From Linanthus parryae (lineage: Eukaryota > Streptophyta > Magnoliopsida > Ericales > Polemoniaceae): 64,000 nucleotides of DNA. Under the pieces are notes generated by a model, which was not told where the DNA came from, did no database searches, and saw only the letters and a list, made by a program, of their open reading frames with translations. Each line of letters starts with the position of its first letter. The first letter of the stretch is position 1. The position numbers were made by a program, and so were the translations under genes. The DNA is taken from contig JALGPY010000006.1 in assembly GCA_023055425.1 (NCBI GenBank), forward strand, positions 72,696,127-72,760,126, written 5' to 3'. Shown here in pieces: positions 43,606 through 55,040 of the stretch.

Positions 43606-44450
43606 GTTGGAGTGAACACTAAAAGCCATGCTTTTTGTATTGGATTATTTGAATTTGAAATGTATGAGAATAGTTTTGGGCAATGTTTTATGCATAGTTG
43701 TCTATTATTCTACATAGTAGAAGATCTGGTGTGTAGAGTCTAGCTTCCACACAAAAGATCATATCTTCGATTCTTGTGGAATGAAATTTATGAGTTCACA
43801 ATCTAGATAAAATTAGACAAACCATCGGAACGATTGTAGCACATTGTTTTAGTATGCCGGTCTTGGCTACCAGAAACGGTATAGTTCATACAATAGTTTC
43901 AACTATATGTGCTAGTATACTTTGTGTATATTGAACATGACCAAGTTGAGATTATTGCCTTTGTACTGACATAACAGGACAAGTTGCGTCTCATGGTTAT
44001 TATGATTACTTATGCTCTTAATCATTACGTAGTTAATATGCACATGTATTTAATAGTTATTACTTTGACAAGTCATGTGAGTGAGATTCCTAGGGAGTCA
44101 ATACCTCGATGAGTTGGGTGATACTATTGAGTCCATGGTGTAAATTGATGTATCAGAGCAATCCATGTCCCAGTTATGATATTGATGAAATCTCCTTGAT
44201 GAAGCTTATAAGTTTTGATCGTGTCAAACCCTGCAAGTAGATTACTTGATAATCTGGACATGTCAAATAAGTTAAGTGGTAAGGATCAATGATTTGGAAA
44301 GAGTTCGATTAAATGAATTAGTTAGTAATTAATTTAATCGACAGATATATGTAATCTTAACATGGGGAGTTAATAAGTATTTAATAACATGAGCTCGAAA
44401 TATTTTTGTTGAGAATACGGACAGGAGTGCAATAAGAGTTATATAGTGGT
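43606..44450 (+). repeat. Possible copia LTR fragment
   Basis: It starts TGTTGGAGTGAACACTAAAA, a typical copia LTR start, and has the mixed-composition, gene-free character of the LTR at 1075-2461 without being the same family. No end or internal region was found. It runs into the CCGGTT-rich block. Confidence 0.4.
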
Positions 44451-44469
44451 ACTAATTACAGTTTTTAAA

Positions 44470-44640
44470 ATCGTATCGGACCGGCCGGTTCGACCGGTTC
44501 GCCCGGTGAACCGGTGCCTAACCAGTCCGGTTTGGCTATTAGACCGTCGATGCAGAGAACCGGTCAAAGCCCGTCAAGAACCGGCAGTTTTTACTGAACC
44601 AGTGAACCGGCCGGTTCTGACCGGCTTTACCGGTTTTTGC
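44470..44640. repeat. CCGGTT-rich palindromic block
   Basis: About 170 bp contain many copies of ACCGGTT, GACCGG and CCGGTTC, including the palindromes ACCGGCCGGT (44481-44490) and GAACCGGCCGGTTC (about 44604-44617). Similar CCGGTTCGACCGG blocks are widespread in plant genomes as parts of DNA transposons; I cannot name the family. A (GA)n run lies nearby at about 44730-44752. Confidence 0.65.
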
Positions 44641-44869
44641 ATTATCTTCAATCTCTGGCCATCTATCGAGGTGGTGTTCTGGTGGAGATGGGGTAATGTT
44701 TGTCGCCGGAAACTGGCGCTGACGGCAGGGGAGAGAGAGAGAGAGAGAGAGAGGAGGATGAGGAGGTGAAAGTTAACAGGGAGGGAGAGAGAGCCAGCGA
44801 GCAGATCTGAGGGGAAAAGAGAGGCGGAAAGGAAGTGGTTCCAGAGGGGGGAGAGAAAGAGACGGGAGA

Positions 44870-45125
44870 TGTAGGGTTTTGATCATGGATACGCAGCGGA
44901 AAGATAAATTATCCATATAAGACCCTCCAAGGATCACATGAAGAGAATCATAACGATTGTCCCATTTAATCATTATAATGGACTAGGGATATTTAAAATA
45001 AACAAAACAATTGTAAATCTAAGGACTTCATTATATTAAATATCCAATAAATAATACAACGAATGTTCTAGCTAAAAACAAGTTCATACTAAACTAGATT
45101 GCCTCAAGGGCATCTATTCTAAGGA
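44870..45125 (-). repeat. Internally deleted LTR of the left-edge copia family
   Basis: The minus strand runs from AATAGATGCCCTTGAGGC to GATCAAAACCCTACA, matching both ends of the LTR at 1075-2461. It is only about 255 bp, so more than 1.1 kb of the middle is missing. The left part of the start (TGTTGG) is altered to TTCCTT. Confidence 0.8.
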
Positions 45126-45127
45126 AA

Positions 45128-46335
45128 AAGCAGATCGTGCGATCTGCTCAAGGCAGAGGCACGAATTTGCTTTTTTTGGCCAAAACTACTTCGTTTTGAG
45201 TTGATTATTTCCTAACCTAGTAGGAGAATAATTAATAAACGATTCATTCATTCAATTGGAACACTCACGCAAGGAAAAAGAGGACGACGGCGGAGAGGAA
45301 GAGAAGGCAAGGCCGAAGCAACCATTGGAGGTATCTAGATTTTAATTTCTTCTTCTTCTTTCTCTCAAATCTTGTATGGAGAAACCTGTAAGCCTTGTTT
45401 GGTTGATTTCCATTAGCTAAACTCCATTGCTAGGCGTCTCTATGAGAGCCTAGGGTTTATGTAGACGATTGATTTTCCGGGTTGGGACTTGTTTCATGCT
45501 ATTAATTTAGATCTATTGAATAGACGTAGTTTCATGAACTTGTTGACGATTCTAGCCTATTGACACGGTTAGAGTATGAATTGATAATCAATGAGACTAG
45601 GGTTTTGTTCATAGACATTAATTATGCTTAATGTTAGTCTTTTTTCTTGTTACAGGTTCTTACATTGTGCTTAATCCTTAACAAGAATGGATTCGCGACC
45701 CGGACTTGTTAATTAACTAGAAAGTGCACGACTGTGACGTAACCTAGTTGTGAAGAGTGTATGAACGCAATCTCGAATCACCGAGACCGAGAGGAAAAGT
45801 GTTAGGATCGGCCTTAGTGGGTAGATTCGGTAGGTGAGATCCGACTGTTTCGTGCAACGGTGGACCGACAGGACCCGTTGTCGTGCATGTCGTTAGCCTA
45901 CTAGAACAAACCAGTAGACGCAAGAGACCGACAGGAGATTGTAGTCAACCGAGACGTAGAATGACATGAGACCGACAGGAGATTGTTAGTGTAGTTACCC
46001 GGCTAAACTAGAATAGGATTAACGTGTTACATAGCTGAGCCCGAAATTGTATACCGCCCTAGGTGATCTAGAGATTGCCTAGTTTCTCCGTATCTTCTTT
46101 ATTAAAATTAAAATACAAAAATATTAGATTGTTTTGTTATTTCATTTTTCAGTCACTTGTTTGTGGGTGAAAATTCATTTATCACTCAATTTTCCTCCCT
46201 GTTACCGTACTCTTAATTAATCGTTTATTTAAATAGTCTCGAGTCTGTCCTCGTGGGATCGAAAACTCCGTGTTGAAATACCACCCCTATATTACTTGAC
46301 CGTGCACTTGCGCATACGTGTAAAGAATCGCGCCA
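45128..46335 (+). repeat. LTR of Athila-like element C, 5'-truncated
   Basis: It is collinear and highly similar to element B's LTR from 28287 to 29491 (GCAGATCGTGCGATCTGC through ACTTGCGCATACG) and ends in CA before a primer site. The first roughly 550 bp of the LTR are missing. The break lies directly at the GCAGATCG-TG-CGATCTGC palindrome. Confidence 0.85.
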
Positions 46336-46341
46336 AGTTTT

Positions 46342-46359
46342 TGGCGCCGTTTCCGGGGA
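46342..46359 (+). other. Primer binding site, tRNA-Asp, element C (one mismatch)
   Basis: TGGCGCCGTTTCCGGGGA differs by one base (G to T) from the sites of elements A and B. Confidence 0.85.
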
Positions 46360-46503
46360 CAACGGTAGATTATTTAGTTAGGAGTTAGTTTAGAGTACTT
46401 TTATTTCAGTTTTATTTTGTTTTCTTTTCTCTATCTCTGTGCTTCACGGGTATCTTGTGAGTTTTTTTTTGCAGGGACGCGGGAAGTAAGAGACAATATA
46501 AGC

Positions 46504-46659
46504 ATGTGGAGCAAAAACTACTTTTTGGTTCCCCCCTACTATTTCTACTGCAGGGGTAACCATGAAGAAGAGGACACATGCATGAGTTGGTGCTATGGAT
46601 GCGGCATTTGGCACGATCATAGACACCTATGTCGATTTCATCATGTCATTGTATTCTAG
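46504..46659 (+). CDS. Cys/His-rich leader ORF of element C, truncated
   Basis: Starting from MWSKNYFLVPPYYFYCRGN, the frame runs unbroken through EEEDTCMSWCYGCGIWHDHR and CRFHH and is cut by the junction at about 46640. It preserves C-x3-C-x2-C and the His pairs seen in element B. It may bind a metal, but the family is not recognised. A Met further upstream in the frame (46417) lies in the non-coding leader and was not chosen. Confidence 0.5.
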   Translation: MWSKNYFLVPPYYFYCRGNHEEEDTCMSWCYGCGIWHDHRHLCRFHHVIVF

Positions 46660-46740
46660 TTCAGCCGGGTAACTACACTGACAATCTCATGTCGGTCTCA
46701 TGTCATTCTACATCTCGGTTGACTACAATCTACTAGAACA
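46640..46740 (-). repeat. Short inverted Athila-like LTR fragment
   Basis: The minus strand of about 46660-46738 matches element B's LTR around 29060-29170 (TGTAGTCAACCGAGATGTAG; GACCGACATGAGATTGTCAG). It lies between element C and the truncated LTR of SIRE copy III and marks a rearrangement junction. Confidence 0.75.
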
Positions 46741-47418
46741 GAGAAAGAGTTCTGGATTTACAAGCATCAAAGAAATTCATCAATCTTCCAATCCATTCAC
46801 AGTAGATCACTGCATACTTTACTGCATTTTTCTACACTCTAAGTGTTCTTCTGTATTGTACTCCATTGGTAGATCATTTCTGTATTATCTCTACATTCAT
46901 TCTCAAGGATTGTTCAAAGAACAATAGAGAATTCTTAGTTAGTCAGTTAGCTAGAGCAGGTACTAGACAGGTTAGGGAAAACCACTAGCTGTAACAGAGT
47001 AAGGGAACTATCTGTGCTTGAGTTCTAGGGCCTAGCTTTTGATTAATAAGAATTGTGTTGAAAATCCGGCAGGGATCTAATCCCTGCGGTAGAGACGTAG
47101 GTCCAAGTGGACTGAACTCTATAAATCACTTGTCTCTTGCATTTACACTTCATTAATTTTTCTCAGTATTTGCAGCATACAAAATATTCTGTTTTTCAAG
47201 GGTTTGAACTTGTTTTGAAGGCCTTGAAAAATTCTTACTTGCTTTATACAAACTGCATTGCTTCCAAGGGCTTGAACTAGTTTTCAAGGCCTTGAACTTC
47301 ATTGTTTTTCACAAGTTTTCATCTTCCTAGCAAGCTTTGCAAAGTGTTGGCATACTCTATTCAACCCCCCCTTCTAAAGTATCTTAGCTGCATTAACACC
47401 TGCACACTGACACTTTCA
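46735..47418 (+). repeat. 5' LTR of SIRE-like copy III, 5'-truncated
   Basis: The last about 680 bp of the LTR are present, with the conserved promoter block GTAGAGACGTAGGTCC (47089-47104), TATA box CTATAAATC (47119-47127), palindromes at 47193-47300, and the end GACACTTTCA. The U3 start is missing. Confidence 0.82.
47060..47127 (+). promoter_or_regulatory. Conserved SIRE-like LTR core promoter block
   Basis: GGGATCTAATCCC, then GTAGAGACGTAGGTCC, then GTCCAAGTGGAC and CTATAAATC occur within about 55 bp. The first and third are short inverted repeats. The block is kept in the 3' LTRs of copies II and III and partly in the inverted LTR piece near 23460, while surrounding LTR sequence varies. 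It probably contains the transcription control and start region. Confidence 0.55.
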
Positions 47419-47420
47419 AT

Positions 47421-47431
47421 TGGTATCAGAG
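47421..47431 (+). other. Primer binding site, tRNA-iMet, copy III
   Basis: TGGTATCAGAG follows two bases after the LTR end; the next base is G where the tRNA complement has C. Confidence 0.88.
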
Positions 47432-47467
47432 GTTGTATCACTGTATAGATTTAACCATCTGGTGATC

Positions 47468-49325
47468 ATGAGTACTGCAGGTGATGGTGGTTTCTCTCAG
47501 AGAAGAGCTGCTAACAGACCTCCTCTATTTTGTGGAGAAAATTTTGCTCACTAGAAAGCTTTGATGAAGATGTTCATCATTGATCAAGATATGGAGCTTT
47601 TGACCATAATACAAAATGGACCTCACACTTTATACACAGAGAAATATGGGATTAGAACTCCCAAATCTGAAGACTTACTCTCCTCTTCTGAATTAGAGCA
47701 ATATTCTAAGAATTACGATGCTATTAACATATTATATTGTGCTTTGAGTAAAGATGAATTCAACAGGATTTCAGGCTGCACTACTGCCAAAGAAATATGG
47801 GATAAACTTGTGGTTACTTTTGAAGGAACCAGTCAAGTGAAGCAAACCAAGATCAACGTCTATCTCAGGCAATATGAGTTGTTTAAGATGAATGCAGATA
47901 AGTCTATCAGAGACATGATCAAGAGGTTCACAGACATTGTTAACAACCTTGATTCAGTAGGAAAACATTTTTCTAATGAAGAAAAGGTGAGAAAAATTCT
48001 AAGAAGTCTTCCAAAGGCAAAGTGGGAACCAAAGACCACAGCAATTGAAGAAGCTCAGAATCTATCAACCATACAACTTGATGACCTACAAGGAAAGCTT
48101 CTGACACATGAAATATCCATGAATGAAGCTGATGGAGAGCTACCAGAAAGTGTCAAGAACCTAGCTCTCATAGTTAAGGAAAATGAGAGTAATCAAAGCC
48201 TTGAAACTGAGGATGGTGATGATGAAGATCCAATTGCCCTGATTTCCAAAGCATTGACAAGAATTCTCAAAATGAAGAAAAACTTTGGAAACAGAGACTC
48301 CAACAGAGAAAGGTATAGACCATCCAGTAGCAAGGACTACAAAGGTAAGTCCTCTATACAAAATAAATCAAAAGTTATGAACTGCTTTGAATGTGGTGAT
48401 GCAGGACATTTGATAAGAGATTTTCCACACAAGAAAAGCAAGAGCTTTCAAAAGAAAAACCATGACAGAAGAAAGAAATCTATGATAGCCTCATGGAGTG
48501 ATTCAGATAGCTCTAGTGAATCTGAATCTGAAGAAGAACATGCCAAACTATGCTTCATGGCCAAACATGATGAAAGTTCAGAGAAGAAACATTGAGGTAA
48601 TGGTAAACTGTCTGATTTCAAAGCCAAAAGAAGCTCTTTCAGGATATCTCTGAACAATGCTTTTAAATGAGAAAGATTATCTGAAAGATATCAAAATTTT
48701 GAAGGAAAAAGTTCATGAGCAAGCAAAAGAGAACTTACAACTTTTTTGCCTAAATCAGAATCTTGAAATCTCTCAGACGAAAATTGATAGTGATTTCATG
48801 GCCTTGAAAACCAGTTTCAAAGCCTTGAAAACACAAGTCAAGGATATAGTCACTGAAAACTCTTTAATGAGTAAAAACCTTGTTAAAATAAGACATCAGA
48901 TTGATGAACTAGATAAACAAAAGACTACTCTTACTAAGAAACTTAAAGAATCTGAATTGGTCAAAGTCAAGCTTGATGGATCAGAACACAAGTTGAACTT
49001 GATTCTTGGAGGAAGTTCACAGTCTGTTCACAAAGCTGGTATTGGATTCAATCCAAATTTTCCAAGGAAGAACAATACCAGGTTTGTGAAGGCTGGAAAC
49101 AAAACTTCTCCTACATGTCATTACTGCTGTAAAACTGGTCATGTTAAAATGACTTGTCCTTTCAGAAGAGGAGACCCTCACATAATGAGGAACACTTTTC
49201 CCTTTCAACTCAAAGGACAAGTTAAGCAGATTTGGAACCCTAAAGGGGTTAGACCACCTAACATGGTTGATCCTGAATATGAATACAAAATCCACACTTG
49301 GTCTAACAGCTGGGTAAGGAAGTGA
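47468..49325 (+). pseudogene. SIRE-like copy III gag
   Basis: Gag starts at 47468 (MSTAGDGGFSQRRAANRPPL). It meets a Trp-to-stop change (TAG) near 47553 before the long frame 47561-48595, which holds the UBN2 body and a zinc knuckle whose last Cys is Phe (CFECGDAGHLIRDFPHKK). After a frame break, 48657-49325 encodes a coiled coil (FMALKTSFKALKTQVK) and a second intact knuckle (CHYCCKTGHVKMTCPFRR). It is the best-preserved gag in the window but not functional as it stands. Confidence 0.88.
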
Positions 49326-52300
49326 TTGGTGTTTGCAGGTTGTCACCAACATCAAAGAACAGAAGTGGTTTATGGACAGTGGTTGCTCAAGACACATGAG
49401 TGGAAAGAGATCTCTATTCACAGAATTTAAAGAGCAATCTGAAGGTTCAATTACACTTTGTGACAAAGGCAGATGCAACTTGGTATTTGTAAAGTTGGTA
49501 AAAATTCTGAAAACTCTATTTCTGATTTGTATTCAGTTGAAGGTTTGAAATTTAACTTGCTTAGTGTATCTCAGCTTTGTGAAAATGGCAACAAAGTTAT
49601 TTTTGATAAAGAGAAGTGTGTGGTGCAAAATGAGAAATCAGGACATTGCATTCTCACAGCCTCTAGATGAAACAATGTTTATACTTTTCAGACTAACAAA
49701 GTTGCAGGTGAAAGTTTGAAGTGTCTCAAGGCCTTGAAAGAGGATTCAAAGCTTTAGCACAGGAAGCTTGTTCATATCAGCTTGCACACTTTGAACAAGT
49801 TAATTTCCAAAACTTGGTAAGAGGATTGCCATCCATTAAGTTCAAAGAAGATGAAATGTGCAAATCATGTGCTCAAGGCAAACAGACCAGAAGCTCCGTC
49901 AAGCCAAAGAAATTTGTAAGTACAACTAGACCTATTGAGATGCTTCATATGGATCTATGTGGTCCTATGAGAACTCCTACTCCAAAAGGTAAAAGGTATA
50001 TGCTAGCTGTTGTAGATGATTTTTCTAGATATACTTGGGTTATGTTTCTCAAAGAAAAATCTGAAGCACTCTCTGAATTTTCAAAGCTTTGCAGAGAAGT
50101 TCAAAACATGAAAAACCTACCTGTAGCTTCAATTAGAAGTGATCATGGTAGAGAATGTGATCAGTTAGAATTTGATTTGTTCTGTGATAAGCATGGTATT
50201 AATCACAACTTTTCTGCTCCAAGAACTCCTCAACAAAATGGTGTTGTTGAAAGAAAGAACAGGACTCTTGAAGATATGTCAAGGACAATGCTTCTTGAGA
50301 ACAAGCTGCCAAAACATTATTGGACAGAAGCTGTGAATATATCAAACTATATTTTGAACAGGTGCTTGATCAGACCTATTATGAAGAAGACTCCCTATGA
50401 ACTATTAAAAGGAAGGAAGCCAAATATTTCATACTTCAGACCCTTTGGATGTACTTGTTTTATCCACAATAATGGAAAAGACAATCTTGGTAAGTTTGAT
50501 GCAAGAAGTGATGAAGCTATATTTCTTGGTTACTTTCTTAATAGCAAAGCTTATAGAGTTTACAATAAAAGAACCAAATTGGTTGAAGAGAGCATTCATG
50601 TTATTTTTGATGAAAGCTTTGATGGTTCTTTGAGTGAAAGTTTTACAGACTTGAATTTGAACAAGCATGAATCAGAAGAGATTGAGAATCCACTGGGATT
50701 CAAGAAAGGCTCAGAAGAAAACAGAAGACATTTTCAAGACCTTGAAAATGGTGCTCAAGGCCTTGAAAATAAGCCTCAAAACCTTGAAAATGATGATCAG
50801 AAGGATACATGTGACAGAGCCACTACTTCAAGACCAGAGAAGATCTATGGAGAACCTGGACCATGGTATCCAAGAAAGAGATTTAAAATTTCTCTCATCA
50901 CATCCAGTTGATAATATCATTTCAGATCCAACCACTGGTACACAAACTAGATCACAATTGAAGAACTTATGTGCTTTTAATGCTTTTATTTCTCTTGCAG
51001 AACCAAAAACTGTGAAAGAAGCATTACAAGAAGCAGACTGGATCATTGCTATGCAAAGTTAACTCAATGAGATTGAAAGTAATAAGGTTTGGAACCTGGT
51101 TCCTCCACCTACAAACCAGTCTGTCATTGGTACCAGATGGGTGTTCGGAAATAAGTTGGATGAAAGTGGCAAAGTGATCAGAAACAAAGCAAGGTTAGTT
51201 GCTCAAGGTTACAACCAAGAATAAGGTATTGATTATGAGTAAACTTTTTCTCCAGTTTCCAGGTTAGAAGCAATAAGAGTTTTTCTTGCATTTGCATCTC
51301 ACAAGAACATGAAACTTTTTCAAATGGATGTAAAATGTGCTTTCTTGAATGGCTACTTACAAGAAGAAGTTTATGTTGCACAACCACATGCTTTTGAAAA
51401 TGATAAGTTTCCAGATCATGTTTACAAACTTGAAAAAGCTCTCTATGGTTTGAAACAAGCTCCAAGAGCTTGGTATGAACGGTTGTCAAAGTTTTTGCTT
51501 GAAAATAATTTCAAAAGAGGTTTAGTAGACTAGACTCTTTTCATAAAGACTCATGAGAAAGACTTGATTGTAGTTCAGATATATGTTGATGATATCCTGT
51601 TTGGAGCTACTAAAGATCAATTGTGCAGAGAATTATCATGTCTTATGAGTAGGGAATTTGAAATGAGCATGATGGGAGAGTTGAACTTCTTCCTAGGACT
51701 TCAAATACATCAATTGAAGAAGGGCATCTTTCTACATCAAAGCAATTACACAAGAGACTTACTAAACAAATATAGCATGGCTCAATGCAAGGAAGCTAAG
51801 ACTCCTATAAGATCTACACTATCCTTAGACAAGGACGAATCTGGTAAGAGTGTCAATGTGAAAGAGTATAGAGGTATGATTGGATCATTACTCTATCTCA
51901 CAGCAAGAAGACCAGATATTATGTTTAGTGTGTGTATGTGTGCTAGATTTCAAGCTGATCCAAAAGAATCACACTTGACTGCTGTGAAGAGAATATTCAG
52001 ATATCTCAAAGGTACCAAAGACTTAGGGCTTTGGTATCCAAGACATTCTAACTTCTCTTTGCATGGATTTTAAGATGCTGACTTTTCAGGTTACAAAGTT
52101 GATAGAAAAAGTACTTCAGGGAATTGCCAATTTATTGGATCATCCTTGATCAGCTGGCACTCCAATAAACAGAATTCATTTGCTCTATCAACAGCTTAAG
52201 CTGAATATAGAGCTGCAGGAGCATGTTGTTCACAAGTACTATGGATTGCTCAACAGCTAAGAGATCTTGGATTTGACTTCAGGAGCATACCTATTAAGTG

Positions 52301-52510
52301 TGATAACACTAGTGAAATTTCAATTACAAAGATTCCAGTGCAACATTCAAGAACCAAGCACATTGATGTCAGACACCATTTCATCATAGATCATGCTTAG
52401 AAAGGTGATATTATTCTTGAATTTTTTTCTACTAATATGCAGCTTGCAGATATCTTCACTAAATCATTTCCAGATGAAACATTCTCAGCTCAAGACTGGA
52501 ATTAGGCATG
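49326..52510 (+). pseudogene. SIRE-like copy III pol
   Basis: Protease (WFMDSGCSRHMSGKRSL) begins near 49360. A pre-integrase segment and an integrase core follow in the long frame 49721-50911, with the acidic triad (MLHMDLCGP; SIRSDHGREC; GVVERKNRT). RT lies in 51309-52073 with [16 protein letters not shown] and an intact YVDDILFG. RNase H (SWHSNKQNSFALSTA) runs to 52510. Stops occur at 49668, 51060, 51225, 51240, 51531, 52072, 52199 and in RNase H. GREC replaces the usual GREF in integrase. Confidence 0.88.
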
Positions 52511-52988
52511 CTAAATAAGGATGCTTTGGTTTAGGGGGAGAATCAGGTAAGAAAGGTAAGCTTTATGTGTTTTCAAAGGTTTGAACTGAGTTTCAAAGCC
52601 TTGAAAATCAGTTCAAAAACTTTTGCTTTTATTTGTTGCAGTGTTACAATTTTTCAAGACCTTGAAAATCTTTTCAAAACCTTGAAAATGAGTCTGCTAC
52701 ACTGATAGTCAATAATCTTGGATCATTCTATGTTGGGTGATATCTCTGTATATATTTGCCTTATATAGCCCCTACCTTTTTAAAAAATTTGTTTTAGCCA
52801 AAAATAGTATTAGAATATTTTATTTTCCAACGGCATAAAAGATTGAATTCTCTCTGATTACTGCAAATCTTTTGAGATCAGAGAGATACTAGTTTCCTTT
52901 TGAAACTCTAACTCTTTCAGTATTTATCATCTTCTCTTCTCCTCTCTCCGTATCATTCCACCTCGCTCTATTCTTCTCCCAAACCCTA
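52511..52988 (+). other. Spacer between RNase H and third ORF
   Basis: Non-coding, with four palindromic motifs (52574-52690, for example TTTTCAAGACCTTGAAAA and TTTCAAAGCCTTGAAA). The same spacer with the same motifs is present in copy II at 37900-38220. Confidence 0.6.
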
Positions 52989-54733
52989 ATGAGCACAAGG
53001 AGAGCCTCAGACAGAATCAAGATGGCTGGAGGATCGAAATTTACTTCAGAGAAGAAAAGAAAGGCAGCAGTGGATGAAGTTCAAGAAGTCAGTGGAGACT
53101 CTAGCTCTAGAACTCCCAGTGTAGAGGCAGTTCCAGTTCTTCCTCCACCCAAGAAAAAGGTCAATAAGGTTACAACTTCCTCCTCAGAAAAGAGGCATAA
53201 GAAGAAAGATAAAGCTATTACAGGGAAGAAACCTGAAACAGAATCCACTAGTTCAAAGAAGCTGAAAAAGAAGAAAGCAACTCAAGCAGAAAATGCGAAG
53301 GGAAAGGTGACATAAGAACAACCAGAAGGTCGATTGGAGAAGGCCTTGCAGATCTATCCAAAGGCATCAACAAAGAAAACAACCCCCAATGAGACTTGTT
53401 TTGTCTCAAACATCTCTAAAGGTCAGTGGTTAGATGGTTTTGCTTCCAGATCTGTTGGTTTCTGTAGTATGATCAATATGCATATGGTGGAACACATGAA
53501 ACTTAAGTGCGTCTCCATGTTGAAGAAAAGTTCTCTGTGGGTCATGTTGAATCCTAAAGAGTTAGCCTATCCTAGACTCATCAGATTTTCTATCTGAATT
53601 TGACACAAGTGAGGAGATCTGCACACTTGCTGATAAAATCTAGAGTTGTTGGGATAGAAATTGAGTTGGACCACTCTTAGTTTTCCAATGTGTTTGGTTG
53701 CCCAAAGAGGTATGACACTAGCAATCATCCACCAAAGACAGAAACTCTAAAGCTAGCCAAAGATGAGTTCTTTCTTCCAAACATCTCCTCCTCAGCCAAA
53801 CAGTTAACACATTCTGTGTTGAATGTTGAAGCCAAGGTCCTTCATACCATTATGGTTAGGTGTATTTTTTCCAGAGAGCACTCTAGAGAACTAGTAATTG
53901 AAAGGATGTTGCACATTATGTATCAGGTTATGCATGGCTATGAGATTGATCTTCCCAAACTAGTTATTGAGCATATGCTCTTCAGCCTTACCAGTCAAAG
54001 AAAACACCCTCTACCCTATGCCAATCTGCTCACTTTGTTCTTTGAACACTTTGAGATTCCAACTAGTGGAGAGGAATCAGTTACTTCTGGTTTTGGAATG
54101 CTTAATGAGAAAGCTTTTGAGAAGATTGGAGTGGTGAAGACTAAGGAAAAAACCTGGAAGTTATACTTAGACTTGACTGAAGAAGAACTGGGTGAAAAGA
54201 AGTTTCTTAAGCCCAAGACCTTGACTCCCAATTCAAGTCAGACTTCTCAGGCTACAAACAATCAAAGAATTGATGGTATGGAATTGAATTTGGAAGACAT
54301 CAAAGCAACTGTTTATGGAATTGAATCTGAAATGGGGCAAGTCAAGTACATGGTGGACAACATCTTCATAAGCATGACTTTGATTGATGTTCCTGAGGAT
54401 GATGAAGGTCCAAAGAAAGGAGACTCCGAAAAAGATATGCCTAGTGAACATTCAAGCCCGGAAGAAGTTGCTCCAGTCTCAGATAAGGGAAAGCAGGTGG
54501 CAGAGCAAGCCTCACAGGAAGGAGATGAAGTCAACAGTCCAGACTCAGATGATCTACTGATTACCTTGAAGAAAAAGAAGAAATCTCCAAAGGCTGCTAC
54601 AAAGGACAAGACTGAAGAGGTAACTGTTGCTGGTGAGAAGGAAGAGGAACAGGAAGTGCAGGAAAAGACTGATGCAGAAGATAGTGAGAAGGAGGAAGGA
54701 GATCAAGTTGCAGATGAAAATCAAACCCCTTAA
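52989..54733 (+). pseudogene. Third ORF of SIRE-like copy III
   Basis: The frame starts MSTRRASDRIKMAGGSKF. It has a Lys-rich N-terminal part (PPPKKKVNKV; KKLKKKKATQ), a stop at about 53313 and a frameshift near 53600. The remaining 347 codons (53690-54733) hold LTHSVLNVEAKVLHTIMVRC, YEIDLPKLVIEHM and an acidic C-terminus. It matches copy II along its length and would be about 580 aa. Its position is that of the env-like ORF of SIRE elements, but I see no signal peptide or membrane span; the basic N-terminus is more like a nuclear protein. The name 'putative plant transposon protein' is from memory. Confidence 0.78.
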
Positions 54734-55040
54734 TCTTGCTTACTCTTTCTTCCCAAATCTCTATTCTTAAAATTTTCTTTAATTTTTCAAAATTTTCCAG
54801 ACACTTGATCCAACATCTTCTATAATTTTGATGAAAGAAAAAAAAGGGGGAGAAAATTCTGGGATGGTTTTAGGTTTTTATTTCTAGGTTTTATTTGCTA
54901 TTTGCTGAACTGTTTACTTTATGTTGGTAATGGAATAAGTTGGATCTTTTTGGAATTACTGTGTTATTATAAATTGTAAACTAACAAGTATTTTTTTGCA
55001 GAGACTAAGGATCAAACAGAATTTGGTTTTGTCTTTCATC

